Positions 24,565 to 32,850 of a DNA stretch of 43,534 nt are shown in pieces (the first letter of the stretch is position 1; each line of letters opens with the position of its first letter). The stretch comes from Verrucomicrobiota bacterium. GTDB taxonomy: Bacteria > Verrucomicrobiota > Verrucomicrobiia > Opitutales > Opitutaceae. The position numbers and the translations under genes were made by a program. The stretch is taken from assembly GCA_028293545.1 (NCBI GenBank), contig JAQGOP010000017.1, positions 1-43,534 of the forward strand, read 5' to 3'. The notes under the pieces are model-generated. The model had not been told where the DNA came from. It searched no databases and saw nothing but the letters and a program-made list of their open reading frames with translations.

Positions 24565-24739
24565 GTAGCGCAGGCGGCCCGCCTGCTCCGGAAGTAGCGA
24601 GTAGCGTGTAGTGCGTAGCGAGTAGACGGATCCGGACGCGCGGGGAGTCGTGCACCGTTACCGTAGGGGTCCGACTACTCGCTACCCGCTACGCGCTACC
24701 CGCTACTTCCGCCAGAAGCAGGCGGGCCGCCTGCGCTAC
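24565..24739 (+). repeat. Modular palindromic element, family 1, copy 3 (overlaps stop codon)
   Basis: Outer ends as in copies 1 and 2: GTAG then CGCAGGCGGCCCGCCTGC (24565-24586) and its complement (24718-24739). The interior is different: about 35 bases of GTAGCGA-type repeats (GAAGTAGCGAGTAGCGTGTA from 24591) face their complement (ACTACTCGCTACCCGC to CGCTACTTCC, 24673-24710), giving a long imperfect hairpin. The left end is one base after a TGA stop; the right end supplies the TAG stop of the aldo/keto reductase (complement of 24736-24738). Confidence 0.9.
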
Positions 24740-25725
24740 TTTCCTCCGTACCAGAACGCGCGCTGCCAGTTGTGGCGGTGGAGTTTTTCCAGGAGCGCGG
24801 GCGACATCGCGGGAAGATCGCTCACGCCGCAGTTGGCGACGGCTTGGGCGACGTTGCGGATGCCGGGGATCACCGTTGATACCGCCGGGTGCGAAAGCAC
24901 GAATTTCAAGGCAGCCTGCGCCATCGTCAGGTTGGAGCCGGCGAGGTCCGCGCGGATTTTTTCGGCGCGGTTGACGGCGCGCTCCAGCCGGTCGCCGGCG
25001 AAATAATTATTCCGGAAATCGTCCGTCGCGAACTTGGTGTCCTTGGTAAACTTGCCGGTGAGCACGCCTTCGTCGAACGCCACGCGCACGATGATGCCGA
25101 CGCCGCATTCCTTCGCGACGTCGAGCAATTCCGCGGCGGGTTCCTGCTCGAAAAGATTGTAGATGACCTGGACCGCGTCGACCCAGCCGCCGCGCATCAG
25201 GTCGATCACCGAGTTCTGGTCGTGTTCCGGCGTCGACACCCCGATGAGCCCAAGCTTGCCCTCGCGCTGGAGCTGGCGGAGCAACTTGAACGGCGTCGGG
25301 TTGCGGTTCCAGGTGCGCGTCCACGTGTGAAGCTGGAGGAGGTCGAGCTGTTGCACGCCGAGATTGCGGAGGCGTTCGCCGACGTTTTCACGAACGTAGT
25401 TTTCCTCGTAGCGAACTTCGGCGCGGCAGTACGGCGACGGCGGCCAGGCGCCGGCGTTCGGCGGGGTTTTGGTGGCGACGAAGACCTTGTCGGTTTTGCC
25501 GGCGGCGCGGCGGTCGCGCAGCACCTGGGCGATGATTTTTTCGCTGCGCCCGTTGCCGTAGCCGGCGGCGGTGTCGATGAAGTTGCAGCCGAGATCGAGC
25601 GCCTGGTTCAGTGCGGCGATGGAGTCGGCGTCCGCTTGCGTGCCCCACGAACCGCCAATGGCCCAGGCGCCAAAGCCGATCTCGGAACAGTTGAACCCGG
25701 ATTTACCGAAGGGACGGAAATTCAT
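24736..25725 (-). CDS. Aldo/keto reductase
   Basis: A 329-residue (alpha/beta)8 NADPH-dependent oxidoreductase. The catalytic tetrad is visible: D51 and Y56 (FIDTAAGYGNG), K86 (VATKTPP) and H133 (DLLQLHTW). The NADP-binding C-terminus fits HPAVSTVIPGIRN. No signal peptide. The substrate is unknown. The frame is open upstream to 25863, but the family's N-terminal pattern (MNFRPFGKSGFNCSEIGFGA) starts at ATG 25723-25725. Its stop is part of repeat copy 3. Confidence 0.93.
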   Translation of the reverse strand: MNFRPFGKSGFNCSEIGFGAWAIGGSWGTQADADSIAALNQALDLGCNFIDTAAGYGNGRSEKIIAQVLRDRRAAGKTDKVFVATKTPPNAGAWPPSPYCRAEVRYEENYVRENVGERLRNLGVQQLDLLQLHTWTRTWNRNPTPFKLLRQLQREGKLGLIGVSTPEHDQNSVIDLMRGGWVDAVQVIYNLFEQEPAAELLDVAKECGVGIIVRVAFDEGVLTGKFTKDTKFATDDFRNNYFAGDRLERAVNRAEKIRADLAGSNLTMAQAALKFVLSHPAVSTVIPGIRNVAQAVANCGVSDLPAMSPALLEKLHRHNWQRAFWYGGK

Positions 25726-26028
25726 GCGCGCAAAGTGTACCGGGTTTTTTCGAAGCGCCAGCGCGCGTTGACATGAAATTTTAATTCGGCGCTGCGAGGG
25801 CCGAGTCGGATAAGGCATCGGAGTTAGGCACCACGAAATACACAAAATACACGAAAGAAACACCGCCGATCGAAACCAGGCCTTGGCGTCGTCATTCCTG
25901 AACCTTTTTCGTGTATTTCACGGTGCCCATGAATCCGAACAAAGGATCTTTTTTGCCGTTCGCCTTTCCAAAATTTCCGTTGGCAGGAATCCAGTTGGCG
26001 CGGAAGAAGTTCTTACTATCTCTCTGGC
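25726..26028. other. Divergent intergenic region
   Basis: Separates the minus-strand aldo/keto reductase from the plus-strand Tat-exported gene and so contains both promoters. The only structure I can identify is the palindromic element at 25827-25927. The last 45 bases before ATG 26029 include TTCTTACTATC, but no well-spaced -35 box. Confidence 0.5.
25827..25927 (+). repeat. Palindromic element with GGCACC...GGTGCC ends
   Basis: Left arm GGCACCACGAAATACAC (25827-25843) and right arm GTGTATTTCACGGTGCC (25911-25927) match at 15 of 17 bases as inverted repeats. The left arm continues with a second ATACACGAAA unit. Unlike the surroundings it is AT-rich. The size, about 100 bases, and terminal inverted repeats resemble a MITE; no flanking target duplication is obvious to me. 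Confidence 0.75.
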
Positions 26029-27189
26029 ATGACTCGTCGCGAACTGCTCAAGCTCGGGGCCATGGCTGGTGTTTCAACCCTCGTTGGTCGTGTGGCGGAT
26101 GCGGCTGATCCCGCATCGTTCATTGCAGAAAAGACGCGGTCGATCGCGCGGGCGGAGCGTCCGCTGCGCATTCTCATCCTGGGTGGCACGGGTTTTACCG
26201 GCCCGCATCAGGTGCGCTATGCGCTGGCGCGCGGGCACACGGTCACGCTTTTCAATCGCGGACGTCACACGAAAGACATCCCACCCGGGGTCGAGGAACT
26301 GATCGGTGATCGCGACACCGGCGACTTGAAGGCTCTGGCCGGTCGCGAATGGGATGCCTGCATCGACAATCCGACGAGCCTGCCGTTCTGGGTGCGCGAT
26401 GCCGGCAAGGTGCTGGCGGGAAAAGTCCGGCATTACGTTTTTATTTCCACGGTTTCGGCCTACGCCGACACCAGTCGCCCGGGCATGGACGAAACCGCGC
26501 CGCTCGCCAAGTACACCGGTACGGACGCGATGGCGGAAACGCGCGCGACCATGCAGGCAAACCTGGGCCTCTATGGCCCGTTGAAAGCCGCGTGCGAGGC
26601 CGAGGCGGAAAAACAATTCCCGGGAATCACCACCATCATCCGTCCAACGTTGATTGTGGGACCCGGCGACGAAACCGATCGGTTCACTTATTGGCCGGTG
26701 CGGGTGGCCCGTGGCGGGGAAGTCCTGGCGCCGCCGGCGGCGGACCCGCTCCAGATCATCGACGCTCGCGACCTGGCGGAGTGGACCATCCGCATGACCG
26801 AGCAGCGCGCGATCGGGATTTTCAACGCGGCGGGACCGGCGCACGAACTGCATTTCGATGCGATGCTCCCTGGGGTGAAGGCGACGATGACGTCGGACGC
26901 GACGTTCACGTTTACCGAGGCAAAATTTCTCGAGCAGCAGGGTGTGGCGATGTGGAGCGACTTGCCGGCGTGGGTGCCCGGGGTCGGCGAGATGGCGGGC
27001 TTCGCGCGCGTGAGCCATGCGCGGGCGCGGCAGGCCGGGCTGACGTTTCGGTCGTTGGCGGCCACCGCGGCGGATACGCTCGGTTGGTTCAATGCGCAGC
27101 CCGGGGCGCGCCGCGCAAAATTGCGCGCAGGAATTTCCCCGGAGCGCGAAACGGCGGCGCTCAAGGCCTGGCACGCGCGGGTGGGCTGA
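26029..27189 (+). CDS. Tat-exported NAD-dependent epimerase/reductase-like protein
   Basis: A 386-residue protein with a twin-arginine signal (MTRRELLKLGAM, then a short hydrophobic stretch ending ADA). The mature part opens with a Rossmann fold, ILILGGTGFTGPHQV, followed by the extended-SDR features FISTVSAYAD and IIRPTLIVGPGD. A classical YxxxK is not obvious; Tyr in LYGPLKAACE (Y-x3-K) is the best match. Export of an extended SDR through Tat suggests folding with bound cofactor before export. The substrate is unknown, though such proteins in Verrucomicrobiota and Planctomycetota are often linked to sugar metabolism. Confidence 0.87.
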   Translation: MTRRELLKLGAMAGVSTLVGRVADAADPASFIAEKTRSIARAERPLRILILGGTGFTGPHQVRYALARGHTVTLFNRGRHTKDIPPGVEELIGDRDTGDLKALAGREWDACIDNPTSLPFWVRDAGKVLAGKVRHYVFISTVSAYADTSRPGMDETAPLAKYTGTDAMAETRATMQANLGLYGPLKAACEAEAEKQFPGITTIIRPTLIVGPGDETDRFTYWPVRVARGGEVLAPPAADPLQIIDARDLAEWTIRMTEQRAIGIFNAAGPAHELHFDAMLPGVKATMTSDATFTFTEAKFLEQQGVAMWSDLPAWVPGVGEMAGFARVSHARARQAGLTFRSLAATAADTLGWFNAQPGARRAKLRAGISPERETAALKAWHARVG

Positions 27190-27206
27190 CTTGGCGCCGG
27201 CTCCGG

Positions 27207-27381
27207 CGTAGGGCGCGGTCTCTGACCCGCCACGGGAGAAAAGCGTAGCGCCGGTCTACCGACCGGCTCGGCTGCGCGTTTCAATCAAGGCGCCGCCGGT
27301 TTGTAGTCGGATCCGAACGAGCCGGTCGGAGACGCGGCGCTACGTCGATCCTCGGAGGCGGGTCGGAGACCGCGCCCCACG
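27207..27381 (+). repeat. Nested palindromic repeat, family 2, copy D (most complete)
   Basis: Both arm pairs are present. Outer: 27207-27231 (CGTAGGGCGCGGTCTCTGAC onward) with 27357-27381, 23 of 25 matching. Inner: 27244-27270 (CGTAGCGCCGGTC...) with 27318-27344. The core 27271-27317 has GCGCGTTTCAATCA, GGTTTG and GGATCCGAA. The element fills the gap between two convergent genes and ends one base before the lipoprotein stop codon (complement of 27383-27385). Confidence 0.9.
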
Positions 27382-27382
27382 G

Positions 27383-27868
27383 CTACAGCTTTTTGACCTT
27401 GCGCGTGAAAACCAGGGGCTCGCTCAGCAGTTTTGGATCAGCCGCGTGCTCGAGCAGCGCTTCCTGCATGGCGGTCGTCTCGTTGATCTTATCGGAAATC
27501 ACCTTCGTCATCACCCGGCGCAGCGTGAGTTTGTTGGCGTCGGCGGAGAGCTCCCACGTGTAGTAAACATACTTGCGGACGGAAGTGTTGAGATCCTGGG
27601 CGCTGACCAAGGCGAGCGGCTTCAGGTCGGAATGAAAGACGTGATAGATGTCCGCCTCCACCGACATGACATAATTGAAGTCGTCCAGTTTCCGGACGTG
27701 CATCAACAGTTCCTTGTCCTCGCCTTTCTCCATCACGCCCCAGTCGCCGAGTAGCTTTTCCTCGATGGCTCGGGTCGGCCCGGCGGTGGCGGGAACGTCG
27801 TAGTCGCAGCCGCCGAGGAGAAAAACGCCGAAGGCGAGAAGGGCGGAAGCGAGGAAGCGGGATTTCAT
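27383..27868 (-). CDS. Putative lipoprotein of unknown function
   Basis: A 161-residue protein with a lipoprotein signal peptide (MKSRFLASALLAFGVFLLGG then Cys21). The mature region (EEKLLGDWGVMEKGEDKELL and on) looks like a small beta-rich, lipocalin-like domain, judging from the start LLGDW and alternating strands, but I do not recognise the family. It is read in the same direction as the pyrophosphatase gene, 85 bases downstream of that gene's stop, and could be in the same transcript. Confidence 0.8.
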   Translation of the reverse strand: MKSRFLASALLAFGVFLLGGCDYDVPATAGPTRAIEEKLLGDWGVMEKGEDKELLMHVRKLDDFNYVMSVEADIYHVFHSDLKPLALVSAQDLNTSVRKYVYYTWELSADANKLTLRRVMTKVISDKINETTAMQEALLEHAADPKLLSEPLVFTRKVKKL

Positions 27869-27953
27869 GGGAGCAAATCGAGACTGGGACGCGTTGTTTG
27901 GCTCCGTCGACGTTCAAACGCGACGGAGCCGCTCAACGCGGTCCATCCGGCCT

Positions 27954-30389
27954 TTACTTCGAATCGACCGGGATGCGCATGCCGTAGAAACTGCGATACA
28001 CGAAGACCAGCGCGACGACGAAGATCGCGGCGCCGAGCGTGTGCTTCAGGTTGGCCGGCATCGACACGGCGATCTCAACGGCGAGCAAGCCGAAGAGGGT
28101 CGTGAACTTGATCACCGGGTTGAGTGAAACCGACGAGGTGTCCTTGAACGGATCGCCTACGGTGTCGCCGACGACGGTCGCGGCGTGCAGCGGGGTGTTC
28201 TTCATCTTCAGGTCGACTTCGACGATCTTCTTCGCGTTGTCCCAGGCGCCGCCGGCGTTGGCCATGAAGATGGCCTGGAAAAGCCCGAAGAACGCCATGC
28301 CGACGAGGTAACCGATGAAGAAGAACGGGTCGAAGAAGGCCAGCGCGAGCGAGAAGCAGAAGATCACCAGGAAGATGTTGATCATGCCCTTCTGCGCGTA
28401 CTGCGTGCAGATTTTCACGACTTCCTTGGAGGCCTCGGTCGACGCGGTGGTCGCATCGAGCTTCATGTTATCCTTGATGTAGACGACCGCGCGGTAGGCA
28501 CCCGTGACGACGGCCTGGGTCGACGCGCCGGTGAACCAGTAGATCACCGCGCCACCCATGAGCAGGCCCATGAGCGCTTCGGGATGCACCAGCGAAAGGC
28601 GCTCGAGAACGTTGAAAGCCGGATCAATCGCCTGGTAGTGCGCCTGGAGCATCATGATGATGCCGAAGACCATGGTGGTGGCGCCGACGACCGCGGTGCC
28701 GATGAGCACGGGTTTGGCAGTGGCCTTGAAGGTGTTGCCCGCGCCGTCGCCTTTTTCGAGCTGGTGCTTGGCGCCTTCAAAGTCGGGCTTGAATCCGAAA
28801 TCGCGCTCGATCTCGGCGGCGATGCCGGGCTTGGCCTCGATCTGGGAGAGTTCGTAAACGGACTGGGCGTTGTCGGTGACGGGGCCGAACGAATCGACGG
28901 CGATCGTGACCGGTCCCATGCCGAGGAAGCCGAAGGCCACGAGGCCGAAGGCGAAGATCGGCGCGGCGAAACGGAACTGGTCCGGCATCATCGACTGCAC
29001 TGCCGCATGGCCGGAGAAGTAGTAAGCGCCGAACATCAGCCCGAGGATGCAGAGGCCGGTCCAGAACGCGGAGAAATTACCCGCGACCAAGCCGGAGAGG
29101 ATGTTGAGCGAAGCGCCGCCCTGTTTGGACGAGGTGACGACTTCTTTCACGTGGCGGCTTTCCGTGGAGGTGAAGATCTTGGTGAACTCCGGGATCAGCG
29201 CGCCGGCGATGGTGCCGAGCGAGATGATCGATGACAGCACCCACCACAGTCCCTCGTGGTTCGGCAGTTTCGAAAGGAGCAGGTAGCTCGCGACGTAGGT
29301 CACCGCGATGCAGATGATCGAAGTAATCCAGACGAGGTTCGTGAGCGGGTGCTCGAGGTTGAAGTTTTTCGAATTGCTCCAGACCGCCTTGCTGACGGCG
29401 TCGTTGACCCAATAGCTGACGAGCGAGGTGATCACCATCAGGATACGCATGGCGAAGAGCCAGACGATGAGAGTGGCGCAGAGCACGGGGCTCGCCGCGA
29501 GGGCGAGGGCGAGGAAAGCGATGAGGGCGACACCGGTGACGCCGTAGGTTTCAAAACCGTCGGCGGTCGGGCCGACGGAATCGCCGGCGTTGTCGCCGGT
29601 GCAGTCCGCGATCACACCCGGGTTGCGCGGGTCGTCTTCGGGCAGGTTGAAGACGATCTTCATGAGGTCGGCGCCGATGTCCGCGATCTTGGTGAAAATA
29701 CCGCCGCAGATGCGGAGCGCCGAGGCGCCGAGGGATTCACCGATCGCGAAGCCGATGAAGCAGGGGCCGGCGAGCTCGCTGGGGAGGAACGCGAGGATGC
29801 AGATCATGAAAAACAGTTCGATCGCGACGAGGAGCAGGCCGACGCTCATGCCGGACTTCAGGGGAATCAGGAGCGTGGCGAGGGGGTTGCCCTTGAGCGC
29901 CGAAAACGCGGCGCGGCTGTTGGCGACGGTGTTGATGCGGATGCCGAACCAGGCGACGCCGTAGCTGCCGAGGATGCCGAGGACCGAAGCGAGGAGAATG
30001 ATGACGACGTGGGCCGGGCTGTTGTGCGAAAGGAAGCCGAAGTAGTACGTCATGCAGATCGCGATCAGCACCCACAGGACCGCGAGGAATTTTCCCTGTT
30101 GGAAGAGATACGTCTTACACGTTTCCCAAATGATTTGGGAAACCGCGCCCATCGAGGAGTGCACCGGCAGGTTGCGCGTCTGGATGTATTGCATCCAACC
30201 GTAGATCACGCCGAGCGCGCATACGACCAAGCCGATCATCAGGATGGCATTCCCGGACAGGGAGCCGTCGAAGAAACTGACGGCTTTCAGGTCGGGGATC
30301 CGGATGTCGGACTCGCTCGCGCGGAGCGAAGGAATAACGGATGCAGCCAATGCGGCGGCGCCCAGTTTGGGGAAACTGCGAAGGGTCAT
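27954..30389 (-). CDS. hppA: Membrane-bound proton/sodium-translocating pyrophosphatase, divergent clade
   Basis: An 811-residue polytopic enzyme that couples pyrophosphate hydrolysis to cation export. Catalytic motifs are mostly present: EDDPRN (251-256), GDNAGD (265-270), and near the C-terminus NAGGAWDNAKK and VVGDTVGDPFKDTS. Lys555 (GNTFKATAKP) occupies the place that in the family distinguishes K+-independent (Lys) from K+-dependent (Ala) enzymes. The usual GNVGDCAGMAADLFETY-type motif reads GDSVGPTADGFETYGV, and the DVGADLVGKVE motif reads DIGADLMKIVF, so the normal Lys is shifted and the Glu replaced. These changes mark a divergent clade, which I recall as including Na+-regulated H+ pumps. 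The N-terminus is longer than in canonical enzymes. Confidence 0.95.
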   Translation of the reverse strand: MTLRSFPKLGAAALAASVIPSLRASESDIRIPDLKAVSFFDGSLSGNAILMIGLVVCALGVIYGWMQYIQTRNLPVHSSMGAVSQIIWETCKTYLFQQGKFLAVLWVLIAICMTYYFGFLSHNSPAHVVIILLASVLGILGSYGVAWFGIRINTVANSRAAFSALKGNPLATLLIPLKSGMSVGLLLVAIELFFMICILAFLPSELAGPCFIGFAIGESLGASALRICGGIFTKIADIGADLMKIVFNLPEDDPRNPGVIADCTGDNAGDSVGPTADGFETYGVTGVALIAFLALALAASPVLCATLIVWLFAMRILMVITSLVSYWVNDAVSKAVWSNSKNFNLEHPLTNLVWITSIICIAVTYVASYLLLSKLPNHEGLWWVLSSIISLGTIAGALIPEFTKIFTSTESRHVKEVVTSSKQGGASLNILSGLVAGNFSAFWTGLCILGLMFGAYYFSGHAAVQSMMPDQFRFAAPIFAFGLVAFGFLGMGPVTIAVDSFGPVTDNAQSVYELSQIEAKPGIAAEIERDFGFKPDFEGAKHQLEKGDGAGNTFKATAKPVLIGTAVVGATTMVFGIIMMLQAHYQAIDPAFNVLERLSLVHPEALMGLLMGGAVIYWFTGASTQAVVTGAYRAVVYIKDNMKLDATTASTEASKEVVKICTQYAQKGMINIFLVIFCFSLALAFFDPFFFIGYLVGMAFFGLFQAIFMANAGGAWDNAKKIVEVDLKMKNTPLHAATVVGDTVGDPFKDTSSVSLNPVIKFTTLFGLLAVEIAVSMPANLKHTLGAAIFVVALVFVYRSFYGMRIPVDSK

Positions 30390-30544
30390 AATGGGGAGGG
30401 GCAGGGGTTATGGAGAGCCGTGGTTGTGGCGAGCGCGCCCGGCGCCCGCGAGCCAAAATTACCTCGCCCTCCGCAGAAAAGTGACGCTTATCCGAAGACT
30501 TGCTCCGCCAATTCGCTCTAATAAAGGGCTGAAAGTTTTCCCCA

Positions 30545-32539
30545 ATGCATCACCTGCGTTTTCGCCAAGTACACCTCGACTTCCACACCAGTGGACTGAT
30601 TCCCGGCATCGGTGCCAAATTCAACAAGCGCCAGTTCCAGGAAGCGCTGAAAGTCGGCCACGTCGACTCGATCACGATTTTTTCCAAGTGCCACCATGGC
30701 TTCAGCTATCACCCGACGAAGGTCGGCCAGATGCACCCGCACCTGAAGATCGATTTGCTCGCGCGCCAGATCGATGCCTGCCGCGAGATCAACGTCCGCT
30801 GCCCGATCTACCTCAGCGCGGGACTCGACGAGCTCGCGGCGTTCGCCAACCCGACTTGGGTCGTGAAGAAAAAGGACGGCGTCACTTGGAAGCCGCTCGA
30901 GGTTGAGTGGTTTGTCCGGATCCTTCGCTTCAATTCGCCCTACCTCAATTACCTGTGCGAGCAGATCGAGGAGGTCTGCCAGCGCTGGCCGGACAACGAC
31001 GGGATTTTCCTGGATATCATCGGCACGCAGCGCGATTACAGCGACGACGCGCTGAAGGAGATGAAGAAACTCGGGTTCAATCCCGAGGACGACAACGACG
31101 TCCAAAGTTACGCGGAGCAGGTGCTCTACCGTTATTTCAAAGCCACGACGGCGGCCGCGCAATCGGTGCGGAAGGACAACCCCGTTTTCCACAACTCCGG
31201 CCACATCTCGCTCGGGGCGCGCAAGGCGCTTGGCTACAACACGCACCTCGAGCTCGAGTCGCTGCCGACGGGCGGGTGGGGCTACGACCATTTCCCGATG
31301 TCGGCGCGCTATGCGATCACGCAGAAATGGGATTTCATGGGCATGACGGGGAAGTTCCACAACACGTGGGGCGAGTTCGGCGGCTTCAAGCGTGCCGCGG
31401 CGCTCAAGTACGAGTGCGGCGCGATGATCGCGTACGGGGCCAAATGCAGCGTCGGCGACCAGCTTCATCCGGACGGTGAGATGAACCTGGACACTTATCG
31501 CCTGATCGGCGCGGCCTACGCCGAGGTCGAGCGCAAGGAGCCGTGGTGCGATGACGTGAAGCCGGTCGCCCGGATCGCGCTCGTGAGCTGCGAGATCAAC
31601 CAGGACCGCTGGCGCGGCGGGCAGGCGGCGTCGGCGGTCGCGGATGAAGGCGCGGGCCGCATGCTGCTCGAGCTTCACCAGCCTTTCGTCGTGCTGGACA
31701 CGCACGCGGACTGGAGCGGTTTCGACCTGGTCGTGTTGCCCGACACCTTTGTGATGAACGCGGCGAATGTGGCGAAGGCGAAAAAACTGCTCGCGCGCGG
31801 CGGACGGATCATCGCGGCCGGGTCGGCACTCCTGGACGAAAAGCATGGGAAGTTCGCCATCGATCCCGGAGCGACGTTGCTGGGACGCTCGACCGGGGAA
31901 GTGGATTACCTCCTCGCGACGGCGCTGACGCCGAACGTGGAAGTGAAGTCACCGATCGTGATCCAGGGCGGGGCCTTTGAGATCAAGCCGACGCGCGCAA
32001 AGGTGCTCGCGGGACGGCGCGAGTCTTACTTCAACCGCACGTGGGAACACTACTGCTCGCACCAGCACGCGCCCGATTCCCCGGAGCCGGCGACGCCGTC
32101 GGCTGTAATCGGCCGGCAGATCGCGTATTTTGCGCACGACCTTTTCACGCGTTACCGAACTTACGGGCAGCCGCTTTACCGCGACTTTTTCGAGGCGGCG
32201 CTCCGGAACCTCCTTGGAAACAAGCTCCCGGTTGAAACCAGCCTGCCGACGGCGGGGCGCATCGGCGTGATGGAGCAGGTGGCCGAGCGGCGTTATGTGG
32301 CGCACCTGTTGTATTCGCCGACGAGCGTGCGCGGGAAATTCCGCGACCAAGGCATTGAGTTGATCGAAGACGTGATTCCGTTGCGCGATACCCGCGTGGC
32401 GCTGCGCCTGCCGAAGAAAGTGAAAACCGCGCGCCTTGTGCCGGATGGCGAAGCGTTGGGTTTCACGCAGGAGGACGGCGTCGTTTCGTTCACCGTGCCG
32501 GAATTCGCGGCTCACCAGATGGTGGAGCTCGGGTACTGA
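30545..32539 (+). CDS. Glycoside hydrolase with beta-galactosidase-trimerisation-like domain (GH151-like)
   Basis: A 664-residue enzyme without a signal peptide. An N-terminal TIM-barrel (about 1-345) starts RQVHLDFHTSGLIPGIGAKF and holds VDSITIFSKCHHGFSYHPTK, DNDGIFLDII and ESLPTGGWGYDHFP; this pattern matches the hypothetical glycosyl hydrolase 6 group. A flavodoxin-like domain (about 355-560; GFDLVVLPDTFVMN, LLARGGRIIAAG) resembles the trimerisation domain of GH42 beta-galactosidases, and a small beta domain ends the protein. This architecture is that of GH151, whose founding member is an alpha-L-fucosidase, so fucoside cleavage is my best guess. Catalytic residues I cannot place. It is isolated, with no transporter or regulator adjacent. 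Confidence 0.82.
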   Translation: MHHLRFRQVHLDFHTSGLIPGIGAKFNKRQFQEALKVGHVDSITIFSKCHHGFSYHPTKVGQMHPHLKIDLLARQIDACREINVRCPIYLSAGLDELAAFANPTWVVKKKDGVTWKPLEVEWFVRILRFNSPYLNYLCEQIEEVCQRWPDNDGIFLDIIGTQRDYSDDALKEMKKLGFNPEDDNDVQSYAEQVLYRYFKATTAAAQSVRKDNPVFHNSGHISLGARKALGYNTHLELESLPTGGWGYDHFPMSARYAITQKWDFMGMTGKFHNTWGEFGGFKRAAALKYECGAMIAYGAKCSVGDQLHPDGEMNLDTYRLIGAAYAEVERKEPWCDDVKPVARIALVSCEINQDRWRGGQAASAVADEGAGRMLLELHQPFVVLDTHADWSGFDLVVLPDTFVMNAANVAKAKKLLARGGRIIAAGSALLDEKHGKFAIDPGATLLGRSTGEVDYLLATALTPNVEVKSPIVIQGGAFEIKPTRAKVLAGRRESYFNRTWEHYCSHQHAPDSPEPATPSAVIGRQIAYFAHDLFTRYRTYGQPLYRDFFEAALRNLLGNKLPVETSLPTAGRIGVMEQVAERRYVAHLLYSPTSVRGKFRDQGIELIEDVIPLRDTRVALRLPKKVKTARLVPDGEALGFTQEDGVVSFTVPEFAAHQMVELGY

Positions 32540-32567
32540 GGGAAGGCCTGATTCGAACGTGCTTTGG

Positions 32568-32625
32568 ATTCGTGTCCATTCGTGGTCAAACCCCGAGCGT
32601 CGCCGTCTCTCCATTCGTGGCAGCT
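32568..32625 (+). repeat. Short dispersed repeat (ATTCGTG units)
   Basis: GGATTCGTGTCCATTCGTGG and a second CCATTCGTGG about 25 bases later. The reverse complement (CCACGAATGGACACGAATCC) is close to CGCGAATGGACGCGAATAAA near 43373, suggesting a dispersed short repeat. It lies between the GH gene and tRNA-Leu. Confidence 0.45.
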
Positions 32626-32682
32626 CGATCTCCAACGAAGTTGACGCCCCTGCGGCGGATGCTGAAAGTCCCCGCGCTCAGC

Positions 32683-32768
32683 GCCCGGGTGGCGGAATGG
32701 TATACGCAACAGACTTAAAATCTGTGCTCCGTAAGGAAGTGTGGGTTCGAGTCCCACCCCGGGCACCA
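32683..32768 (+). tRNA. tRNA-Leu (anticodon UAA)
   Basis: A class II tRNA with acceptor GCCCGGG at 32683 pairing with CCCGGGC before ACCA; the 3' CCA is encoded. The anticodon arm is ACAGA-CTTAAAA-TCTGT, giving UAA (Leu). A long variable arm (GCTCCGTAAGGAAGT region) and the T loop GTTCGAGTC support tRNA-Leu. Total length is 86 bases. Confidence 0.97.
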
Positions 32769-32850
32769 GTTTCATGTTTAAGGCGAACTGGTACCTGATT
32801 GGGGAATCATTTCACATGGGTCTGAATTCGGTGCATCGGTAGCGCGGCGG

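Noticed and set aside
29256..30521. Plus-strand open frame of 421 codons opposite hppA
   Set aside because: Asp/Glu/Arg-rich shadow without domains, opposite a certain gene.
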